A stretch of 35,475 bases of DNA from an uncultured Prevotellaceae bacterium (GCA_900318815.1 ONMA01000035.1:1-35475); one strand, 5' to 3'. Shown: positions 1 through 7,505, counted from the first letter of the stretch. Made by a program: numbers and translations. Notes: generated by a model not told the origin, from the letters alone.

Positions 1-1
1 C

Positions 2-370
2 GACGCACAGATACACGAGGAAATCATGGAGCGCCCGGGAGCCTATCAGGGCACCGTCGCCGAGCGCGGCAAGAACTTCAGCGGCGGACAGCGGCAGCGC
101 ATCGAGATAGCTACCGCCCTGGCCAAGGAGCCCACCATCGTGCTGATGGACGAGGGCACCTCGGCACTCGACCCCAAGACGGAGGCCAAGGTGATGGAGC
201 ACCTCTACGACATGGGCATCTCGCTCATCATGATTGCCCACCGGCTGGAGACCATCGCCCAGTGCGACCAGATCTACGTCATTGAGCACGGCCGCATCAC
301 CCAGCACGGCACCCACAAAGAACTGAGCCAGACAGACGGCCTGTACAGCAACCTCCTCAAATACACCTGA
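2..370 (+). CDS. NHLM-type peptide exporter ABC protein, C-terminal part (5' end outside window)
   Basis: This is the end of an ABC exporter nucleotide-binding domain; the reading frame is open to the left edge, so the gene starts upstream. Visible motifs are the signature FSGGQRQR, Walker B TIVLMDE, the D-loop SALD and the switch histidine in AHRLET. The sequence around the signature, and the next gene being an NHLM ABC2-type protein four bases downstream, suggest the first exporter of an NHLM/NHLP bacteriocin-export pair. In that family this protein usually carries a C39 leader peptidase at its N-terminus, which cannot be seen here. Walker B is followed by Gly where Ala is usual (DEGTSALD). 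The subfamily rests on the neighbour and on remembered family sequence; the ABC assignment is firm. Confidence 0.85.
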   Translation, partial: DAQIHEEIMERPGAYQGTVAERGKNFSGGQRQRIEIATALAKEPTIVLMDEGTSALDPKTEAKVMEHLYDMGISLIMIAHRLETIAQCDQIYVIEHGRITQHGTHKELSQTDGLYSNLLKYT

Positions 371-374
371 TGCC

Positions 375-2468
375 ATGAGAATGAATTTATTCCAAAGACA
401 GTTAGCCCAGCGCATGGACGGCGACCGCAAGGCCATCAGCCAGGCAGAAACCATCCTGCGCTCCATGATAGACAGGAAGCTGTGGAAACAGATGGAGTCA
501 TCGGCAGAACTGCCACGCGACATGGCGCAGATAGAAACGCTGCTGGAGCGCTATAACGTCTTTTTCCGCTTCATCAAACTGAACGACCGCTGGTGGACCC
601 GCTGCACGGGCTACATGATGGGATTCATGGCCGATGACAACACACCCATCGTCCTCTCCCCTGGCTTTACGGACTATACTTTCATTCACCCAAAGACGGG
701 CAAAGTGATGGCGGCAAGCCAGAGTGGCGACCTGCTGAAGCCGGAAGCGGTGATAGCCTGCTTCCCGTTTCCAGAGAAGAAGCTGACCGTCAAGACAATC
801 ATGCGCTATGCCATGGAGGGCCTATGTATCTACGACTGGCTCTACAGCCTGATGGCCTGCGTAGGGGTAACACTACTGACGATGTTTACCCCATACGTGT
901 GCAAGCTCGTCTTCTCGGAGGTCATCCCCTCAGGCGATGCCAGCCAGATTGTGCCCATTGCAGTGCTACTCGCCAGTGCCAGTATCGGACTGGCGATGGT
1001 GCAGGTGGTGCGCGAACTGGTGGTGATACGTATCAAGGACAAGGTGGAGTATGCGCTGCAGACAGGCTTGATGTCGCACTTACTGCTTCTACCTGTCACC
1101 TTTGCCAAGCGGTATGCGCCGGGCGACCTCTCCAACCGCCTGCTGTCGCTGTCGCGTGTCAGTTCCAACCTTACGGCCAGCTTCCTATCGACAATCCTGA
1201 CATTCCTGTTCGCGGGCATCATGTTCGTGCAGTTCTTCCTCTACGGAGGCCCTCTGCTCTATACCGGTATCATCGTCATAGCCATACAGCTGTTCTTCAT
1301 CGTACTGGTATTCTTTTATACACGGAAAGTGCAGCTGAGCGTCAACGACCCTGGCTCGCACCTCGTGGGAACACTGTTCGCCCTGTTCTCAGGCATACAG
1401 AAAATCAAGACCTGCGGAGCAGAGTTCCGTGCCTTCCACCAGTGGGCAAAGGCGTATGCACCTTCTGAGATGTACAGCAGCCGCCAGCCGCTGGTCAGCT
1501 TCTACGTGAACAGCATCAGCTATTGCCTGAAGCTCCTGCCCATGATTGTGACGATGTGGGCGGCCTGGCACTATGGGCTGTCGCTCTCCGACTATATCGC
1601 CTATTGCGCCGTGCTGGGCATCGTCTGCGAAGCCGTACTTCAGTTGCAGAGTATCATTAAGGTAATCTCGCGCCTGCTGCCGGAACTCCAGCTCTGCCGA
1701 CCCATCATCGAGGCCGAGCCGGAAATCAGGCAAGGCACCAATGTGGTAAAGACCATCACCGGCCAGATGAGCATAAGGGGGCTGAAGTTCCGCTATGCCG
1801 ACGACATGCCCATGCTCTTCGACGGCCTCAACCTGACCATCAACAGCGGCGACTACGTGGCACTGGTCGGAGCGTCGGGCTGCGGTAAGAGCACACTGAT
1901 GCGACTGATGATGGGACTGGAGAAACCGCTCTCGGGCTCCGTCTTCTACGACCAGTACGACATCAGCGACATCAACCTGCGCAGCCTGCGGCACTACTGC
2001 ATCGGCACCTGCATGCAGGACGGACAGCTCGTGAAGGGCACCGTCCGCGACAACATCATCTTCCACAATCCGCTGCTCACCGACGATGATGCCTGGGAGG
2101 CAGCCCGCATGGCAGCCCTCGACGGCGACATACGCCAAATGCCCTTAGGCATGGACACCCCCATCACCACCGACGGCAAAGGCGTTTCCGGCGGACAGCG
2201 CCAGCGCATCCTCATCGCCCGGGCACTCGTCCGTAAACCCAAGGTGCTCTTCCTCGACGAGGCCACCTCGGCGCTCGACAACATCAGTCAGCACACCGTC
2301 GTGGAGAACCTGGCCCGACTGAAGTGTACACGCATCGTCATAGCCCACCGACTAAGCACCATACAGCACTGCAACCGCATCATCGTACTAAAGGATGGGC
2401 GCGTGGCTGCCGACGGCACCTACGAGGAACTAAAGGCACACGGATATTTCTCCAGCAATGAAGTCTGA
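375..2468 (+). CDS. NHLM bacteriocin-system ABC transporter, permease/ATP-binding protein (ABC2 type)
   Basis: This 697-aa half-transporter is complete. Residues about 70-140 form the N-terminal domain typical of the NHLM ABC2 family (WWTRCTG, then a P-x-V/L-x-P segment and a FPFPEKKL stretch) instead of a C39 peptidase. About six membrane helices follow (residues 150-430), then an ATPase domain with Walker A GASGCGKST, signature VSGGQRQR, Walker B VLFLDEATSALD and switch His in AHRLST. It starts four bases after the preceding exporter gene, so the two are probably co-translated and form a heterodimer. Family knowledge: such pairs export ribosomally made peptides with nitrile-hydratase-like leaders. 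No precursor peptide gene is visible in this window; it may lie upstream. A strong hairpin follows at 2539-2577. Confidence 0.88.
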   Translation: MRMNLFQRQLAQRMDGDRKAISQAETILRSMIDRKLWKQMESSAELPRDMAQIETLLERYNVFFRFIKLNDRWWTRCTGYMMGFMADDNTPIVLSPGFTDYTFIHPKTGKVMAASQSGDLLKPEAVIACFPFPEKKLTVKTIMRYAMEGLCIYDWLYSLMACVGVTLLTMFTPYVCKLVFSEVIPSGDASQIVPIAVLLASASIGLAMVQVVRELVVIRIKDKVEYALQTGLMSHLLLLPVTFAKRYAPGDLSNRLLSLSRVSSNLTASFLSTILTFLFAGIMFVQFFLYGGPLLYTGIIVIAIQLFFIVLVFFYTRKVQLSVNDPGSHLVGTLFALFSGIQKIKTCGAEFRAFHQWAKAYAPSEMYSSRQPLVSFYVNSISYCLKLLPMIVTMWAAWHYGLSLSDYIAYCAVLGIVCEAVLQLQSIIKVISRLLPELQLCRPIIEAEPEIRQGTNVVKTITGQMSIRGLKFRYADDMPMLFDGLNLTINSGDYVALVGASGCGKSTLMRLMMGLEKPLSGSVFYDQYDISDINLRSLRHYCIGTCMQDGQLVKGTVRDNIIFHNPLLTDDDAWEAARMAALDGDIRQMPLGMDTPITTDGKGVSGGQRQRILIARALVRKPKVLFLDEATSALDNISQHTVVENLARLKCTRIVIAHRLSTIQHCNRIIVLKDGRVAADGTYEELKAHGYFSSNEV

Positions 2469-2538
2469 CTTAACTCTCCAAAAAGTGACAACCTGTTTTC
2501 CGAATCGCGGTGCAAAGATAGACAATGTTCATCAAACA

Positions 2539-2577
2539 AATGGTCGGTTGAAATACTCCTTAATTCAACCGACCATT
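2539..2577 (+). terminator. Perfect 14-bp hairpin downstream of the exporter pair
   Basis: A 14-bp perfect inverted repeat (AATGGTCGGTTGAA and its complement) with an 11-nt loop lies 70 bp past the exporter stop codon and is followed by ATTTAAG. It is a likely transcription terminator for the exporter operon, though the T tract is weak. Confidence 0.6.
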
Positions 2578-2603
2578 ATTTAAGCTCTGTTAGCCGTCGA
2601 GCC

Positions 2604-2642
2604 TTATGCCTCCATCGCTGTAGCTTGGAAGTGTTTGAGCAT
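2604..2642 (-). pseudogene. 13-codon remnant of an XRE-regulator 3' end
   Basis: Read leftward, this stretch encodes HFQATAMEA followed by a stop, nearly the same as the C-terminus LFQAAAMEA of the intact XRE gene at 4293-4607. At DNA level 2599-2630 and 4288-4319 match at 29 of 32 positions in the same orientation. The rest of the gene is missing, replaced by the ATPase unit that starts at 2655. Confidence 0.7.
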
Positions 2643-2654
2643 CAAAACACCAAA

Positions 2655-2715
2655 AATTGTGCGTAAATCAGCGGAATCTCAAAAAAAATGATAGATTCCG
2701 CTGGCTTAAGCACAT
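2655..2715. repeat. Left palindromic end of the ATPase unit
   Basis: An imperfect palindrome with a perfect core, AGCGGAATCT (2670-2679) and AGATTCCGCT (2693-2702), and a 13-nt A-rich loop. The arms extend outward with about 80% pairing. The ATPase promoter begins just inside it. Confidence 0.75.
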
Positions 2716-2722
2716 TTTTTAT

Positions 2723-2730
2723 TATCTTTG
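2723..2730 (+). promoter_or_regulatory. -7 box TATCTTTG of the ATPase gene
   Basis: Matches the Bacteroidetes -7 consensus TAnnTTTG. The start codon follows at 2749, implying a leader of only about a dozen bases. No TTTG is found 20 bp upstream; that position falls in the palindromic end. Confidence 0.6.
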
Positions 2731-2748
2731 CACCAAAATACTAAGATT

Positions 2749-4206
2749 ATGCTGATAGGAAGAGACAACGAAAGAAAAATACTGCAAGACGCGCTTACTG
2801 ATGAGTATTCTCAGTTTATAGCGGTCTATGGCCGTCGCCGTGTTGGCAAGACTTTCCTGATAAGGGAGTCATACGACTATCATTTTACGTTCCAGTTCAC
2901 TGGAGCGGCTAAGATCCCAGCCAGGAAGCAGCTGGCTCGTTTCCGCATGGCACTGAAGGAGCATGGGCTGACGGATATGCCGCCAGTATTCTCCAATTGG
3001 ATAATCGCATTCTCTGAACTGAAGCGATTTATCACCATTCAGCCAGAAGGTAAAAAAATCATCTTCCTTGACGAACTGCCCTGGATGGATGCCCCTCGCT
3101 CTGGTTTTCTTTCTGAACTGGAATCGTTCTGGAACGGATGGGCATCGGCCAGAAAGGACATTGTATTCGTAGTGTGCGGCAGTGCTACATCTTGGATGGT
3201 CAAGAAGATTATCAAGAATAAGGGTGGACTGCATAACAGGCTCACTCATAGAATAGCCCTGAAGCCTTTCTCCCTCCGTCTGTGCGAAGAGTTGATGGCA
3301 TCTCGTGGTATCGAGATGACACGCAAGCAGATACTGAACGGATATATGATATTCGGTGGAGTACCCTACTATTGGAGTCTGCTGCAAAAGGGAGCCAGTC
3401 TCTCGCAAGAGGTTGACCGTCTGATTTTCTCTAAGGAGGGAGATATGTATGATGAGTTTAGTATGCTCTATGCAGCACTCTTTAAGAAACCAGAGCCATA
3501 CATCAAGGTAATCAGTCTTTTGGCAGGAAAGAAAGAGGGTATGACTAGACTGGAGCTTATTGAGGAAGGAGGATTGGAAGATAATGGAAAACTGACAGAC
3601 TTGTTGAACGATCTGGAATGGTGTGGTTTCATCCGTGGTTACTCCGTCATTGGCAAACAAACAAAGGATGAGATATTTCAACTCATCGACCATTACACAC
3701 TCTTCTACTATGAGTATATCAATGGAAAACGGCACGGCATAAATTTCTGGCAGTCGACGGAGGGAACGCCCCGATATTACAACTGGTGTGGCCGTGCCTT
3801 CGAGCGCGTCTGCCTCTGTCATACTGACCAGATAAAACAGAAACTTGGTATTAGCGGAATTCTGACAGAGGAATACGCATGGCGATACATTCCCAAGAAG
3901 AAAAAGGAGGATGAAGAACCTGCAGTGGCAAAAGGTAAGAGGAAAAAGGAAGGTTGCCAGGTAGATTTATTGATAGACCGAAGTGACGGTATTATCGACC
4001 TCTGTGAAATGAAGTACCATGAGGGTAAGTTTACTATTTCGGAATCTTACCAAGAGGACTTGAACAACAGGAAGAATATCTTTAAAGAGGCATCCAAGAC
4101 CCCAAAAGCCGTGCATAATATCATGGTCACAACCGATGGTCTTGCACACAATGCCTATTCCAAGGAAATACAGAATGAAGTGTGCTTAGGAGACTTGTTC
4201 CTTTAG
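2749..4206 (+). CDS. AAA ATPase with C-terminal DUF234/PD-(D/E)xK-like domain
   Basis: The 485-aa protein starts at the ATG at 2749; a TTG at 2728 overlaps the -7 box and is unlikely to be used. The N-terminus MLIGRDNE and the P-loop YGRRRVGKT (residues ~31-39) are typical of the archaeal-type ATPase_2 family (PF01637), followed by Walker B IIFLDELPW and a sensor-like VVCGSATSW. The C-terminal part (~residues 300-485) matches DUF234 architecture, with a nuclease-like pattern VDLLIDR ... CEMKY (D-x13-E-x-K). These proteins are abundant in Bacteroidetes with no settled function; nuclease activity is inference. Codon use and base composition are AT-richer than the exporter genes to the left. The gene lies inside an inverted-repeat-bounded unit. 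Confidence 0.88.
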   Translation: MLIGRDNERKILQDALTDEYSQFIAVYGRRRVGKTFLIRESYDYHFTFQFTGAAKIPARKQLARFRMALKEHGLTDMPPVFSNWIIAFSELKRFITIQPEGKKIIFLDELPWMDAPRSGFLSELESFWNGWASARKDIVFVVCGSATSWMVKKIIKNKGGLHNRLTHRIALKPFSLRLCEELMASRGIEMTRKQILNGYMIFGGVPYYWSLLQKGASLSQEVDRLIFSKEGDMYDEFSMLYAALFKKPEPYIKVISLLAGKKEGMTRLELIEEGGLEDNGKLTDLLNDLEWCGFIRGYSVIGKQTKDEIFQLIDHYTLFYYEYINGKRHGINFWQSTEGTPRYYNWCGRAFERVCLCHTDQIKQKLGISGILTEEYAWRYIPKKKKEDEEPAVAKGKRKKEGCQVDLLIDRSDGIIDLCEMKYHEGKFTISESYQEDLNNRKNIFKEASKTPKAVHNIMVTTDGLAHNAYSKEIQNEVCLGDLFL

Positions 4207-4218
4207 CATAAGAACAAG

Positions 4219-4281
4219 AAATGTACTCAAACCAGCGGAATCTACCGAAATTTTATAGATTCCGCTGATTTACGCGCAATT
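4219..4281. repeat. Right palindromic end of the ATPase unit
   Basis: Same core as the left end: AGCGGAATCT (4234-4243) and AGATTCCGCT (4257-4266), in mirror orientation. Its outer arm equals the left outer arm (24/25) and its inner arm resembles the left inner arm. It ends about 11 bp from the XRE stop codon and may also terminate transcription from both sides. Confidence 0.75.
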
Positions 4282-4292
4282 TTAATAGAGTC

Positions 4293-4607
4293 TTATGCCT
4301 CCATCGCTGCTGCTTGGAATAGCTCTATGCCAAGACCCTCTTCAATCTCTGAGATTGTCTTGAACGAGAAGTTCACCTTGCCGGAAAGGATCTTGCTCAC
4401 ATACTGAGGACTGACTCCCAGCTTCTCGGCAACATCGTTACGGGAAAGCCCGCCCGCCTGCATATAGTCCATGATGGCATAGGCTACACGACGGGATCTT
4501 CTCAGCCATGAGGCATTCTCTTGCCTCCACTTGGCATCGTCAACGAACGTGGAACGCTCACCTGACTGGTTCGCCTCCAAAAACTGTACTGCTTTTGATG
4601 TTGCCAT
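4293..4607 (-). CDS. XRE-family helix-turn-helix regulator
   Basis: A 104-aa protein with a Cro/C1-type helix-turn-helix at residues ~55-95 (LSRNDVAEKLGVSPQYVSKI and the following FKTISEIEEGLG). Size and layout resemble antitoxins or small repressors of the HigA type, but no RelE/HigB-like partner is visible. Its start codon lies inside the frame of the damaged upstream gene (overlap about 105 bp), so it is probably translated from the same message. The last codons (QAAAMEA) are duplicated on the far side of the ATPase unit. Confidence 0.85.
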   Translation of the reverse strand: MATSKAVQFLEANQSGERSTFVDDAKWRQENASWLRRSRRVAYAIMDYMQAGGLSRNDVAEKLGVSPQYVSKILSGKVNFSFKTISEIEEGLGIELFQAAAMEA

Positions 4608-5532
4608 TTCTTTCCCTTTGAGCCTAAGAGTTTGGAATCTGCCAGAAGCTCATGATAGCGTCTTTGGGGAACATCCGGGCCACCAAGCGGTTTGTTGGTA
4701 ATGGCTTGTAATGCCCGATGGAAGGTGATATAGTTGCAAGACACAATATGACCTGACTGGCGAAGGGCATAGAGCAGGTAGGCCAGACGGGATGTGCCAG
4801 GATTCTCGGATAGGTAATCTTTGATATGGTCTTTCAATCTGGCCGTGTCGCCAATGAGCAATTCATCAAGTGTCCGGCTGTCCTTCTGCTGACCACCATG
4901 GGACTGGCAGGAACGCAAGGTGAACATGATTTCTTTCCAACAGTCATCGCTTGATGCCTCGTTGGCCAACTGTTGCCAGCCTTCCTTCGTGTCAGTCCTA
5001 CTGGTTAGGCTATGCGCTATGAATGTCCGCAGACACATCCTGAACATTTCGGCTGTAAAACTGGTACTTTGACCGTCTACCATCTGCTTGCTGAATACGT
5101 CTGCCATCTGTCGAAGACCGTGGTCGAATGTGACGAAGAAGTAGATGCAGTAGGCGAGAGGTTCACCTTCAACGGCAATACGCTTGTAAAGTTGTTCAAG
5201 GTATTCGGGCACAAACAGGAGCGAATAGACATAGACCGTCTTTGTGACAAGCAGCGCCAGGTTCTGCAGGGCTATTCTGTCTTGATCTGCTAATGGGGTG
5301 TCGGTGCCAGAGGCTACTTTATATATTTAAGTATGTACGCGAAGAAGTTCCTTGCATTCTGCGGCATACAATCATCAAGAAGCCCTATCGTTCTCTCCAT
5401 TAGCGACAGGTCGCCACTACCGATGGCTGCAACCTGCCGTTTGAAGTCACTATACGTCTGCTGATGGTGGCTCTTCCATTCCCTTACGGCCTTATTTGCC
5501 GTTTCTCTATTATCATTCAGGAAAGGAAAAGG
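4502..5532 (-). pseudogene. Frameshifted and 5'-truncated gene of unknown function
   Basis: Two leftward frames make one broken protein. From 5532 to the TAG at 5314-5316 one frame encodes about 72 residues ending NFFAYILKYIK; from 5326 the frame one base back continues with VASGTDTPLADQD and runs to 4502, the last ~105 bases overlapping the XRE gene. A single-base change in the ATATAAAG stretch near 5318 would join them. The upstream frame has a stop just before 5532 and no start codon, so the 5' end is lost. The protein is mostly helical with a conserved-looking segment (LAYCIYFFVTFDHGLRQMAD). I do not recognise the family. It was probably co-transcribed with the XRE gene. Confidence 0.6.
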
Positions 5533-5581
5533 TTAAATTCCGCTAATGCTAATTTAGTCTCATTTTAATGTTGTACCTTTG
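5533..5581 (+). repeat. Probable remnant of a second ATPase-unit left end
   Basis: AATTCCGCT followed some 35 bp later by TACCTTTGCA resembles the inner left arm and promoter of the unit at 2655 (ATTCCGCT ... TATCTTTGCA). It sits exactly where the frameshifted gene loses its 5' end. No ATPase coding sequence follows. Confidence 0.35.
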
Positions 5582-5752
5582 CATCGCAAATACCAAAATT
5601 CCATGTTTTAGGCTGCAAGGTGTTCTCTGAAATTCTGACAAAAGCGTTTACACCACGTGTACACACGGCCACCTATTTAAGGACTTTCATGGATTATCAC
5701 GCAAGTTGCAAGGACGTTGTAAGTTATTGGAAATGAGGAAGAAACAAAATAT

Positions 5753-5938
5753 TTAATAGCCACCCACGTTCTTGCGTCCCGTTGGTAGCAAGCGACCAAA
5801 GGTCGAGCGGATGACAAAAATTTCGTCGGCCATGTCGATCTTCCGTTTGTGCATATCGTCGAGCATTTCCTTTGTGCCGGGTTTCCACACCTCTTCATCG
5901 CCAGAATGTCCGAATAGGCTAACACTAATTTTACTGTA
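5753..5938 (-). pseudogene. Fragment of a nucleoside 2-deoxyribosyltransferase-like gene
   Basis: Downstream of and in frame with the cyclophilin stop codon, the leftward frame reads VSLFGHSGDEE ... EMLDDMHKRKIDMADEIFVI, the typical middle of small nucleoside 2-deoxyribosyltransferase-like proteins (LDxxHxRKIDxAD motif). The N-terminal half is absent, and the usual GYIG-S-T end is replaced by about 18 unrelated residues before TAA, where a short interspersed palindrome (5788-5808) has entered. It is a dead remnant of about 60 codons. Confidence 0.6.
5788..5808. repeat. Short interspersed palindromic repeat, copy 1
   Basis: A 21-bp sequence containing the palindrome CGACCaaaGGTCG. It matches 19 of 21 bases at 29268-29288 in the same orientation. 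Confidence 0.5.
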
Positions 5939-6667
5939 TCACTCAATGACAATCATTCTCATTTCTATGTCATCTACTGGTCTGTCAGCGCGTCCAGTAG
6001 CAGTACCTTGTATCATTTCAACCACATCAAGACCTTCTTCAACCTCTCCAAACACAGTATATTGACCGTCAAGATGGGGAGTTCCGCCAACAGTAGAGTA
6101 TATCTTCAACTGTTCATCGGTCAAACCAGACATCCCGACCTTGCTCTCAGCTTCCGCAGCCAGTTTGTCTTGCAGTTCTTGTAGTCCCTCACGATTCCTG
6201 TCACGGCGCATCTGCATGATTTCCGCACGATGTTCTGCTGCAAGTTCATTGAAAGCAGCCTGCACTTTCTGCATCCTCAGTTGTTTGGAGAACTGGCGAA
6301 GCTGTCCCTCATTATAAACCTGTCCCCAGACGATGTAGAACTGAGATCCACTACTGCGACGTTCTGGATTCACCTCGTCACCTCGTCGTGCAGCGGCCAA
6401 AGCTCCACGTTTATGGAAAAGGCCGTCCTTAATCTCGGCTTCAAGGGTATAGCCAGGATCTCCCACGCCAAGCATCTTCCCAGAAGGTGCGCCCTTTGAA
6501 TCTGGATCTCCACCCTGAATCATAAAGTCCTTTATGACACGATGGAAGAGAGTACCGTCATAATAGCCCTCCTTGGCCAGTTTCAGGAAGTTGTCACGGT
6601 GGATGGGAGTCTCGTCGTATAGGCGAACTACGATGTCGCCAAGCATTGTTTGAATCTTTACTTGCAT
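5939..6667 (-). CDS. Cyclophilin-type peptidyl-prolyl cis-trans isomerase
   Basis: A 242-aa cyclophilin without signal peptide, so cytoplasmic. Characteristic segments are FHRVIKDFMIQGGDP (active-site Arg and Phe), GALAAAR, SSGSQFYI and the C-terminal TVFGEVEEGLDVVE. Between QFYIVWGQ and TPHLDGQYTVFG lies an extra helical insert of about 85 residues, as in Bacteroidetes homologues. It catalyses proline isomerisation during protein folding. The gene is monocistronic; on the same strand only a dead fragment follows. Two -7-type boxes precede it. Confidence 0.95.
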   Translation of the reverse strand: MQVKIQTMLGDIVVRLYDETPIHRDNFLKLAKEGYYDGTLFHRVIKDFMIQGGDPDSKGAPSGKMLGVGDPGYTLEAEIKDGLFHKRGALAAARRGDEVNPERRSSGSQFYIVWGQVYNEGQLRQFSKQLRMQKVQAAFNELAAEHRAEIMQMRRDRNREGLQELQDKLAAEAESKVGMSGLTDEQLKIYSTVGGTPHLDGQYTVFGEVEEGLDVVEMIQGTATGRADRPVDDIEMRMIVIE

Positions 6668-6691
6668 ACTTCTTTATCGTCATTTTGCCTA

Positions 6692-6709
6692 CAAAATTAC
6701 ACAAAAATA
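6692..6709 (-). promoter_or_regulatory. Candidate promoter boxes of the cyclophilin gene
   Basis: On the minus strand TATTTTTG (6709-6702) and TAATTTTG (6699-6692) both match TAnnTTTG, 25-42 bp before the start codon. An ATTG lies about 18 bp upstream of the second box. Which one is used cannot be decided. Confidence 0.45.
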
Positions 6710-6810
6710 GGGAAAAACAATCAATTCGAGAGTGAAGATGTGTTATTTTGGCATTTTTCTAATGAAAATTGAGTAGTTTTGCAGCCGATTTGATATAAAG
6801 TAAAGAAATA

Positions 6811-6984
6811 ATGATAAGGTCACTTTTTTCATGTATGGTATCGACAAGTGGAAAGCAAAGTTGTCACCAAGGAGGAAAGGTAGCCATTGGACTGAGCTTA
6901 ACAAAGAAAGATGAGTGGGGAGAAGACTATCCCTCTGAGGCTATCATTATCAGAAACAACTTAAAGATAATCATTTATGAGTGA
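6811..6984 (+). CDS. Small protein overlapping the yhhQ-like remnant (57 aa)
   Basis: An ATG-started frame of 57 codons ending KDEWGEDYPSEAIIIRNNLKIIIYE. Its stop region overlaps the start of the yhhQ-like remnant (ATGAGTGA, 6977-6984), the usual sign of translational coupling in an operon. The first half (SFSCMV-like, Cys-containing) looks unrelated to the second and may itself be a deletion junction. I do not recognise the family; it may be the surviving piece of a gene that preceded the transporter. Confidence 0.4.
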   Translation: MIRSLFSCMVSTSGKQSCHQGGKVAIGLSLTKKDEWGEDYPSEAIIIRNNLKIIIYE

Positions 6985-7224
6985 GAAGAAGAATAGCAAA
7001 ACAATGGTATCGGTGCTGTTCATGGAGTTCAGCATCATTTTCACGGTATGTCTGATTGCTTCTAACATACTTGAAACGAAGCAGATGGTATTTGGCCCGC
7101 TTCATCTGACAGGCGGGTTGCTTATATAACGATCCGGGTAGTAAGGTGGGTGAAGCAATATGAGGGCGAGGATGTATATGACCACGACGTAAGTTACAAT
7201 ATATTCGCCGTGTTCAGGAAATAG
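6977..7224 (+). pseudogene. yhhQ: Internally deleted YhhQ-type queuosine-precursor transporter
   Basis: The first 50 codons read VSVLFMEFSIIFTVCLIASN then ETKQ and HLTGGLL, the N-terminus of the VUT/YhhQ 7-cyano-7-deazaguanine transporter family, and stop at 7127-7129. A second frame from 7129 encodes RWVKQYEGEDVYDHDVSYN and a few more residues to a stop at 7222, like the family's C-terminus. The whole central membrane region (well over 100 residues) is missing, so this is a deletion relic. Confidence 0.65.
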
Positions 7225-7326
7225 CGACGCAAATATTCTATATGGCTCCCGGATTATTTTCTCACTTCAACCAATAGATTATTTAAATTCAATCATCAAT
7301 TATATACTAGGATTTTTTCAATAAAG

Positions 7327-7410
7327 GGTGACAGGGTGACAGAATGCCGATATACAGGGCGTTTGCACCCTTTTTCGAGGGTGACAAGGGTGACAGAAGG
7401 GTGACAGGAA
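7327..7410. repeat. GGTGACAG-type degenerate tandem repeats
   Basis: Five GGGTGACA units occur in two clusters (GGGTGACAGGGTGACAGA near 7327, and three more units at 7380-7408). Similar purine-rich short tandem arrays occur in this window at 22960 and 33655. Confidence 0.6.
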
Positions 7411-7489
7411 TCGCACTTTCGCCAGTACCTTTGTCGTCTCTTGCGACATTCACGGTGCTTCCAGTAAAAATCAAGCCTATTTGTGCCTA

Positions 7490-7505
7490 AATTCTCGAGA
7501 GAATT
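7490..7505. repeat. 16-bp perfect palindrome
   Basis: AATTCTCGAGAGAATT. The same core recurs at 7551-7574 with longer arms; the two centres are 65 bp apart. Confidence 0.7.

Larger units (their letters stand above)
2655..4281 (+). mobile_element. Inverted-repeat-bounded unit carrying a DUF234-type AAA ATPase
   Basis: The ATPase gene sits between two palindromic ends. The outermost 25 bp (2655-2679) reappear inverted at 4257-4281 with one mismatch; the inner arms (from 2693, and up to 4243) are also inverted copies of each other. Short copies of an XRE gene end flank the unit as 29/32 direct repeats (2599-2630 and 4288-4319). There is no transposase. The unit is either a non-autonomous mobile module or an ATPase gene that travels with conserved flanks. 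Mobility is inferred from structure. Confidence 0.55.

Noticed and set aside
2511-2520. Leftward TATCTTTG box after the exporter pair
   Set aside because: It would transcribe only antisense into the exporter gene, and no matching -33 is found; probably chance or a relic.
2749-4206. Considered as an IS transposase
   Set aside because: The protein has a P-loop and DUF234-like tail, with no DDE or tyrosine recombinase motifs.
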